Origin: Amycolatopsis rubida
GTDB taxonomy: Bacteria > Actinomycetota > Actinomycetes > Mycobacteriales > Pseudonocardiaceae
Direction of reading: 5' to 3'
Assembly (NCBI RefSeq): GCF_900115345.1
Contig: NZ_FOWC01000002.1
Span: 124,001-188,000, forward strand
Length of the DNA: 64,000 nt
A program made the translations under genes and the position numbers. A model generated the notes under the pieces. The model searched no databases. It worked only from the letters and a program-made list of their open reading frames with translations, and was not told where the DNA came from. Each line of letters starts with the position of its first letter. Within the stretch, counting starts at the first letter, position 1. Of the stretch, positions 58,800-64,000 are shown one piece after another.

Positions 58800-60239
58800 T
58801 CAGGCCAGCAGAAACTCCGCCACCCGCTCCCCCATCAGCACCGCGGGCGCGTTCGTGTTCCCGCTGATCACCCGCGGCAGCACCGAGGCGTCCGCGACCC
58901 GCAGCCCGGACACCCCGCGCACCGCCAGCGTCGGATCGGTCACCGCCAGCTCGTCGGTCCCCATCCGGCAGGTGCCCACCTGGTGGTGATACGTGATCGC
59001 GGTGCGCCGCACGTACTCCCGCACATCCGCCGGTCCCGGATACAGTTCGCGCGCACCCCATTCCCCGGCCAACGCCGGGGCGCGGCCGATCAACCGGCAC
59101 TGCTCCACCGACGCGACCAGGCTCTCGAAGTCCGCCGGGTGCGCGAGCGCGGCCAGATCGATCAGCGGCATCTCGGCCGGATCCGCGCTGCGCAGCCGCA
59201 GCGTTCCCCGGCTTTGCGGCGTGATCATGCCCGCCATCAGCGAGAACCCGGTCGGCGGCCCGGTCATCCACGGCTCGTACATCGGCACGCTGAAGTGGAT
59301 CGGCTGGGTGTCCGGCACCGCCAGGCCCGGACGGCTGCGCCAGAACAGGTGCGTCTGCGTCACCGAAAGCCCGGTCCGCGGCGGCGCGACCGCACGCCGG
59401 TCGGTGGCGAAGATGACCGGCGACAGCAGGTGGTCGTGCAGGTTCTCGCCGACGCCCGGCAGGTCCGCGACGACGTCCAGCCCCAGCGCGGCGACGTCGT
59501 CGGCCGGGCCGATTCCGCTGCGCAGCAGGATCGCCGGGGACGCGAGCGCACCGGCGGCGAGCACGACCTGGTCGGCGAACAGCGGCTCCGGTTCGCCGTC
59601 GATCTCCGCCACGACCCCGATGCAGCGGTCGCCCTCGAACAGCACGCGATGCACCAGCGCGCCGGTGTGCACGGTCATCTGACCGGCGACCGGTTCGGCG
59701 TAGCAGAGCCAGGTGTTGCGCCGCCGTCCGCCGGCCATGGTCACCTGCTGCACGGAGATGCCGTCGAGGGTGCCGCTGTTGTAAGCGTCGTTGAACGGCA
59801 GGCCGATCTCCCGCGCGGCGTCCACAATGGACTGCTGGATCGGCTGCAGCGGATCGTGCCGCTCCAGGTCGAGCAGGTCGCGTTCGGTCCGCTCGTACAC
59901 CGGGCGCACGTCGTCCCAGGTCCAGCCGGGCAGTTCCCAGCCGTCGTAGTCCGCCGCCGCGCCGCGGACCCAGATCATCGCGTTGAGCGAATGCGAGCCG
60001 CCGAGCACCTTGCCGCGCGGCAGGTGCAGGCTGCGGTTCCCGGCGTGCGGCTGCGGCACCGTGCAGTAGTCCCAGTCCTCGGCGGAGTGCCACAGCTCCC
60101 CCGCGCGCGACGGGTCGTGGATCGCCGCGTTCGTGTCCGGTCCGCCCGCTTCCAGCAGCGTCACCTTCGCGCCCGCGTCGACCAGCCGCCGGCACACCAC
60201 CGAGCCCGCCGAACCCGCACCTACCACGATCACGTCCAT
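58800..60239 (-). CDS. GMC-family FAD oxidoreductase (choline/alcohol dehydrogenase type)
   Basis: A 479-residue GMC oxidoreductase. FAD-binding starts at once: MDVIVVGAGSAGSVVCRRLV. Other marks: RGKVLGGSHSLNAMIWVRGA, VVLAAGALASPAILLRSGIG, and active-site His pairs near the C-terminus (TYHHQVGTCRMGTDELAVTD), with ISGNTNAPAVLMGERVAEFL at the end. It oxidises an alcohol or choline-like amine alcohol to an aldehyde. ATG at 60239 is preferred over the upstream frame start because homology begins there. It is divergent from the aldehyde dehydrogenase at 60381, so the two could convert an alcohol to an acid. Confidence 0.92.
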   Translation of the reverse strand: MDVIVVGAGSAGSVVCRRLVDAGAKVTLLEAGGPDTNAAIHDPSRAGELWHSAEDWDYCTVPQPHAGNRSLHLPRGKVLGGSHSLNAMIWVRGAAADYDGWELPGWTWDDVRPVYERTERDLLDLERHDPLQPIQQSIVDAAREIGLPFNDAYNSGTLDGISVQQVTMAGGRRRNTWLCYAEPVAGQMTVHTGALVHRVLFEGDRCIGVVAEIDGEPEPLFADQVVLAAGALASPAILLRSGIGPADDVAALGLDVVADLPGVGENLHDHLLSPVIFATDRRAVAPPRTGLSVTQTHLFWRSRPGLAVPDTQPIHFSVPMYEPWMTGPPTGFSLMAGMITPQSRGTLRLRSADPAEMPLIDLAALAHPADFESLVASVEQCRLIGRAPALAGEWGARELYPGPADVREYVRRTAITYHHQVGTCRMGTDELAVTDPTLAVRGVSGLRVADASVLPRVISGNTNAPAVLMGERVAEFLLA

Positions 60240-60380
60240 GTCCTGATCCTGACCGGTTCCCCGGCCGCGCCCGGAATTGTCTTCACTCGCCGACAACGGG
60301 CGTGCCCTCGCGGACAAGACCGCCCGCCCGCCGCGCGCCGATACTCGGATGCGACCAGAAGATCGGGACTAGGGAGCACC

Positions 60381-61817
60381 ATGGCGACACGCCTGTTCAT
60401 CGACGGTCAGTGGACCGAGGCCGGCGGGGAGCCCATCCCGACCCGCGATCCGGCCACCGGCACCGTTCTCGAAGACGTCGGGACGGCGACTCAGGCCGAC
60501 GTCGACGCCGCGGTCGCCGCCGCGCGCCGCGCGCTGACCTCGCCGGAGTGGGCCGGGCTCGCGCCGGTGCAGCGGGCGAAGCTGCTGTTCCGCCTGGCCG
60601 ACCTCGTCGACGAGCACCACGAGGAACTCGCCGCGCTGGAAACCCGCGACCAGGGCCAGCCGATCGGCGTCTCGCGCCAGGTGAGCGTGACCGGCGCGGC
60701 CGAGCACCTGCGTTATTTCGCCGGCTGGGTGACGAAAATCCAGGGCACCACGAACCCGGTTTCGTTCCCGGACACCCTGCACTACACGCGTCGCGAGCCG
60801 GTCGGCGTGAACGCGCTGATCACGCCGTGGAACTTCCCGCTGATGATCCTCGTGTGGAAGCTCGCGCCCGCGCTCGCCACCGGCAACACCGTGGTGATCA
60901 AGCCGAGCGAGGTCACGCCGCTGACCAGCATCCGGCTGGTGCGGCTGGCCGAGCAGGCCGGCCTCCCGCCGGGCGTGGTGAACCTGGTGACCGGCGACGG
61001 CCCGGTGGGCGCGATGCTGAGCTCGCACCACGACGTCGACCACGTCTCCTACACCGGCTCCACCGCGGTCGGGAAGCTGATCACCGCGGCGAGCGCGGAG
61101 TCCAACCTCAAACGGCTCACGCTCGAACTCGGCGGCAAGGCCCCGAGCATCATCGCCGCGGACGCGGACCTGGACGCCGCCGTCGCGGGCAACCTCGCCG
61201 GCGCGACGCTGAACACCGGCCAGGTCTGCGCGGCCTACACCCGGTTCTACGTCGACCGCAAGCGCGAGCAGGAGTTCGTGGAGAAAATGGCCGCCGGGCT
61301 GGCGGGTCTGCAGGTCGGCCCCGGCCTGGAGGAGACGACCCAGGTCGGGCCGCTCGTGTCGGACAAGCACCGCAGGCACGTCGCGAACCTGGTGGCGACC
61401 GGCCGTTCCGAAGGCGCGGACCTGATCACCGGCGGCGCGGAGGTCGACCGCGACGGCTACTTCTACCAGCCGACGCTCTTCGCGGGCGTCACGGACTCGA
61501 TGACGATCATGCGCGAGGAGATCTTCGGCCCGGTCCTGGCGGTGACGCCGTATGACGACCCGGACGAGCTGGTCGCACGCGCGAACGACACGCAGTACGG
61601 CCTCGCCGCGACCGTGTGGACCCGCGACATCCGCACGGCGCAACGCTATGCGGACGGGATTCGCGCGGGCGCGGTGTTCGTGAACATGCCGCCGATCCCG
61701 GACATGGCCGCTCCGTGGGGCGGGTACAAGGCGTCGGGCTGGGGCCGCGAGATGGGCCCGTGGGCGCTGGACGCGTACACCGAGACGAAGGCGGTTTGGC
61801 TGCACTACGGCTGCTGA
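60381..61817 (+). CDS. NAD(P)-dependent aldehyde dehydrogenase
   Basis: A 478-residue aldehyde dehydrogenase. Marks: GVNALITPWNFPLMILVWKL, NTVVIKPSEVTPLTSIRLVR, SYTGSTAVGKLITAASAESN, Glu in LTLELGGKAPSIIAADADLD, nucleophile Cys283 in LNTGQVCAAYTRFYV, and YGLAATVWTRDIRTAQRYAD. It would oxidise an aldehyde produced by the amine oxidase (a phenylacetaldehyde) or by the divergent GMC oxidase. ATG at 60381 follows AGGGAGCACC. A 15-bp hairpin follows. Exact substrate not determined. Confidence 0.92.
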   Translation: MATRLFIDGQWTEAGGEPIPTRDPATGTVLEDVGTATQADVDAAVAAARRALTSPEWAGLAPVQRAKLLFRLADLVDEHHEELAALETRDQGQPIGVSRQVSVTGAAEHLRYFAGWVTKIQGTTNPVSFPDTLHYTRREPVGVNALITPWNFPLMILVWKLAPALATGNTVVIKPSEVTPLTSIRLVRLAEQAGLPPGVVNLVTGDGPVGAMLSSHHDVDHVSYTGSTAVGKLITAASAESNLKRLTLELGGKAPSIIAADADLDAAVAGNLAGATLNTGQVCAAYTRFYVDRKREQEFVEKMAAGLAGLQVGPGLEETTQVGPLVSDKHRRHVANLVATGRSEGADLITGGAEVDRDGYFYQPTLFAGVTDSMTIMREEIFGPVLAVTPYDDPDELVARANDTQYGLAATVWTRDIRTAQRYADGIRAGAVFVNMPPIPDMAAPWGGYKASGWGREMGPWALDAYTETKAVWLHYGC

Positions 61818-61825
61818 ACGCTTTC

Positions 61826-61860
61826 GGGGCTCGGCGGTCCGCCCGGGACCGCCGAGCCCC
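61826..61860. terminator. Perfect 15-bp hairpin terminator
   Basis: GGGGCTCGGCGGTCC (61826-61840) and GGACCGCCGAGCCCC (61846-61860) form a perfect stem with a 5-nt loop, 8 bp after the aldehyde dehydrogenase stop. It is 3 bp from the stop of the convergent frameshifted gene, so it likely serves both. Confidence 0.8.
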
Positions 61861-61862
61861 GT

Positions 61863-62972
61863 TCAGCGGGCCAGTTCGGCCAGCGACAGCAGCAAATGCG
61901 CCGGCTCCGGGTACCAGATGTCCGAATGCGTCCCGGCTGGATTCCACCGCCGCCCGCGCCGGAACCGCCACCCCGGCTCGACGTCGGCACTCCGCCAGTC
62001 CAATTCGGACCGTGAACGTGCAGACACCCGACCGCGTCGAGCTGCAGCAGCCCGTATGCGGCGACGTGCTCCGGGCGCAGCCTCCTGGCGCGGTGGAAGA
62101 CCGTCCGCAGACCCGGTGGGCCTGCCGGTTTCCGGGTCCGGGTGTTCGACATGCGCGAGGGTGCGGACGACGTTCGCCGCCGCGGTCCCGTCCGCCGATC
62201 AGGGTTGGGAGCACCCCGAACCGGTCGCCCTCGGCCTCGTCGCGGGCGAGGCAGATCCAGCTGAACCCGCCGCGCGCCCGGCCTCGCCGCGGCCCACCGG
62301 GCTGCCGCATTCCACGCAAAACCGGTGCCGCTCCGGCAGTGCCGCGTCGGGCAGCACGGTGTCGAACGGGTCCGGCAGCCTCGCTTTCGGCAGCGCGACC
62401 CGCAGGTGCGGACGAGGAGTTCGTCGAGCCCGTCCTCGACCACCGAATCGTCGATCGCCCATTCCCGCAACTGCGGGAAGTACCCCAGCACGGTGTCCGC
62501 CGGAATCAGCCGCACCGCGTGGTCGGCCACCACGATGCCGAGCAACTGCCCGGTGGTGCGGTCGAACGGGGGACAGCCGCACAGGTCCGGGTCCGCGCGG
62601 CCCTCCAGCAGAGCGAGCGGCACCCGTTCGCTGTCCGTCGCTTCGGTGGTGGCGCGTACCCAGATGCCGTAGCCGAGGCGGAGCGGAAGGCTGTGGATCC
62701 GGACTTCCCGCCCGGATTCGACCTTTCGCCGGAGCGTGGTGCCGTGGCGCCCCGGAGCGGCCAGTTCGAGCAGCGCCAGCTCGCCGCGCGCCCGCGAGCG
62801 GCGGGACCAGCCCGGCCAGCGTCGCGGAACCCGCCGATTCCACCCGGAAAACGGTTTCCTCGCGGGCCGCGCGGGAGCAGGTCGGGACGTACCGGCCGCC
62901 GATCAGCACGCCGGAGCCGTGGAGGCGGCCGTCGGCAGCGTGGATCCGCGCCGGCCCCGGATCAGCGGCCAC
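61863..62972 (-). pseudogene. Trypsin-like-domain gene broken by several frameshifts
   Basis: No single frame covers this stretch, but joining frames gives one long protein. The start (GTG about 62972) reads DGRLHGSGVLIGGRYVPTCS, like the first strand of a trypsin-like or VMAP-type protease domain. In the next frame it continues LLGIVVADHAVRLIPADTVL and YFPQLREWAIDDSVVEDGL. Then HRFCVECGSPVG (a zinc-ribbon-like CxxC) lies in the first frame, and SWICLARDEAEGDRFGVLPT in the third. The C-terminus ends WYPEPAHLLLSLAELAR with a TGA at 61863. At least four frame changes are needed. Sequencing error or real decay are both possible. Confidence 0.65.
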
Positions 62973-63032
62973 GAGGTAAAACCTTACCCGGGAACGGCCT
63001 CCGGATCGTTCGGTTCGGGCGAAGCCGTCCGG

Positions 63033-64000
63033 TCACCCGGCGCGACGGGTCGCCCTCCCCGAATGGACGTATCGCGCGCGGCCGGAGCCGTCGTCGCCAA
63101 GGAAGACCAGCGGCAGGTGGATTCCGCCCTGCGCTTCGCGAAGAATCAGGGTGTCGCCTTCGAGAAAGACCAGTTCGGATTTGCTGGCGGCGCTCAACTC
63201 CGCGGCTGTCCCTTTAGGACGTTGCTCCAGCCAGACCCGGCCGTCGTCGTCTTGGGAGACCACGAGATCGGCGACCGTGCTGGCGTAAGTGCCGAGATAC
63301 CGGTCCGCGGCGAAGGGCTCCGGCTCGGCAGGCGGACGGGGCGGCAGCGACACCTCGACGCCCCCGAATTCCTTGAGCAGCGCGGGAACGAGGTCGGCGT
63401 ACAGGCTCATCGCGCCGCCGCCGTTGGTCAGCAGCGCCACCACCAGGTCGCTTTCGGGCACCAGCCGCAGGAACGCCGCCTGTCCGATGGTGTTGCCGTC
63501 GTGGCCGTAGACCTGGCCGGCCGGAGTGTCGAACAACTCCCAGCCGAGGCCCCAGGCATCGCCCATGATGCCGAGCGGCGGAAGGCTGACCTGCCGCTGA
63601 AGCATGGCCGCGGCGCTCTCCGCGCTCAACACTCCGGCACCGCCCGCGAGGTGCATGCGGGCGAAGGCGAGCAAATCCGCCGCGGACATCGCGAGCGACG
63701 ACCCGGCCGGTCCGTTGGACCGCAGCATCGACCAGAACGGCGCGGGCACGAGGTCCGCGCCCGGCTCGGGTTCGAGGTGCCCGATCGCGGGACGGAACCG
63801 GATCGCGTCGAGAGCGTTCGGGGCGAAATGCCGGAGTTTGAGCGGCACGGCGAGGTGTTCGCGAAGGCAGTCCTCGTAATGCCTGCCGCGCAACACTTCC
63901 ACCAGCCGCCCGAGGACGACGTACCCCGCATTGTTGTAGGAGAACAACTCTCCGGGCGGGAACAGCTGGGCGACGCCGTCGAGGGTCGCGACGAACTTCT
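63033..64000 (-). CDS. Serine hydrolase of the beta-lactamase fold, N-terminus outside window
   Basis: The minus frame stays open from the stop at 63033 to the window edge (322 residues seen). The family's Tyr-x-Asn motif is FSYNNAGYVVLGRLVEVL, and the third motif (HxG for KTG) is VYGHDGNTIGQAAFLRL. The Ser-x2-Lys motif should lie beyond 64000. A beta-sandwich-type C-terminal domain follows (EPEPFAADRYLGTYASTVAD), as in esterases and D-aminopeptidases of the EstB/PBP type. The substrate is unknown. Confidence 0.88.
   Translation of the reverse strand, partial: KFVATLDGVAQLFPPGELFSYNNAGYVVLGRLVEVLRGRHYEDCLREHLAVPLKLRHFAPNALDAIRFRPAIGHLEPEPGADLVPAPFWSMLRSNGPAGSSLAMSAADLLAFARMHLAGGAGVLSAESAAAMLQRQVSLPPLGIMGDAWGLGWELFDTPAGQVYGHDGNTIGQAAFLRLVPESDLVVALLTNGGGAMSLYADLVPALLKEFGGVEVSLPPRPPAEPEPFAADRYLGTYASTVADLVVSQDDDGRVWLEQRPKGTAAELSAASKSELVFLEGDTLILREAQGGIHLPLVFLGDDGSGRARYVHSGRATRRAG

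Noticed and set aside
58671..61817. A 1048-codon plus-strand open frame ending in the aldehyde dehydrogenase
   Set aside because: The first 570 codons are antisense to the GMC oxidoreductase gene and low in recognisable domains. The dehydrogenase starts at ATG 60381 with its own ribosome site.
1..64000. tRNA, rRNA, riboswitch or prophage elements
   Set aside because: I read both strands for conserved tRNA arms, rRNA blocks and phage or transposase genes and saw none that I could support. A covariance-model scan would be decisive.

Overview
The window is high-GC DNA with strong third-position G+C bias, frequent GTG/TTG starts, many ATGA overlaps, a SAM methyltransferase of the PF04672 (DUF574) type, an F420-type luciferase-like oxidoreductase and many TetR, MerR, PadR and GntR regulators. 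This points to a Pseudonocardiaceae-type actinomycete, most likely Amycolatopsis or a close relative. That placement is inference. The gene content is chromosomal accessory and catabolic; I saw no rRNA, tRNA, CRISPR array, phage or complete insertion sequence.

Region 1 (1-16.7 kb) is a patchwork of short transcription units: a partial ThDP enzyme, two methyltransferases, a glyoxalase, WYL/MarR/TetR regulators with visible operators, an EmrB/QacA-type exporter and a DUF5701 gene. From about 9.1 to 16.7 kb many genes are broken: a Vat-like acetyltransferase with a frameshift, a nucleotidyltransferase with a stop and a frameshift, a frameshifted glyoxalase, and a cluster of gene tails ending in an SDR-AraC chimera. 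Between them lie an intact decarboxylase/MocR pair that shares a 15-bp operator, and a MerR regulator fused to a DNA polymerase beta-clamp-like domain.

Region 2 (16.7-33.9 kb) holds an AcoR-like activator next to a two-subunit Tat-exported molybdenum hydroxylase, an EamA exporter, an AhpD-like protein, an E1-alpha/E1-beta/free lipoyl-domain operon with an IclR regulator, a GT-C arabinosyltransferase-like membrane protein, a PadR / 27-codon mini-ORF / membrane-protein operon, a secreted lipase, and two luciferase-like oxidoreductases.

Region 3 (33.9-61.8 kb) reads as one catabolic island for aromatic amines. It holds an amino-acid/amine permease, a TetR-DmpA peptidase pair, the homoprotocatechuate meta-cleavage operon (FAH-RraA fusion, GntR, DapA-family enzyme, HpaE, HpaD), an AraC regulator, a MoaF-NTF2 pair followed by a branched-chain-type ABC importer with a fused permease-ATPase, three SDRs and a TetR, then copper amine oxidase-MoaF-amidohydrolase, and a divergent GMC oxidoreductase/aldehyde dehydrogenase pair. 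Amine oxidase plus aldehyde dehydrogenase would turn dopamine directly into homoprotocatechuate, the HpaD substrate. No 4-hydroxyphenylacetate hydroxylase is present, so a catecholamine is an attractive but unproven substrate.

Region 4 (61.8-64 kb) has a heavily frameshifted protease-like gene and a partial serine beta-lactamase-fold hydrolase.

A family of about 46-bp palindromes (arms beginning CTCGTGAG, loop GAGA/TCTC) recurs at gene ends at 21.4, 31.2, 44.3, 44.5, 58.3 and 58.7 kb, with a related one at 1.7 kb. Stem sequences differ between copies, mostly with compensating changes.
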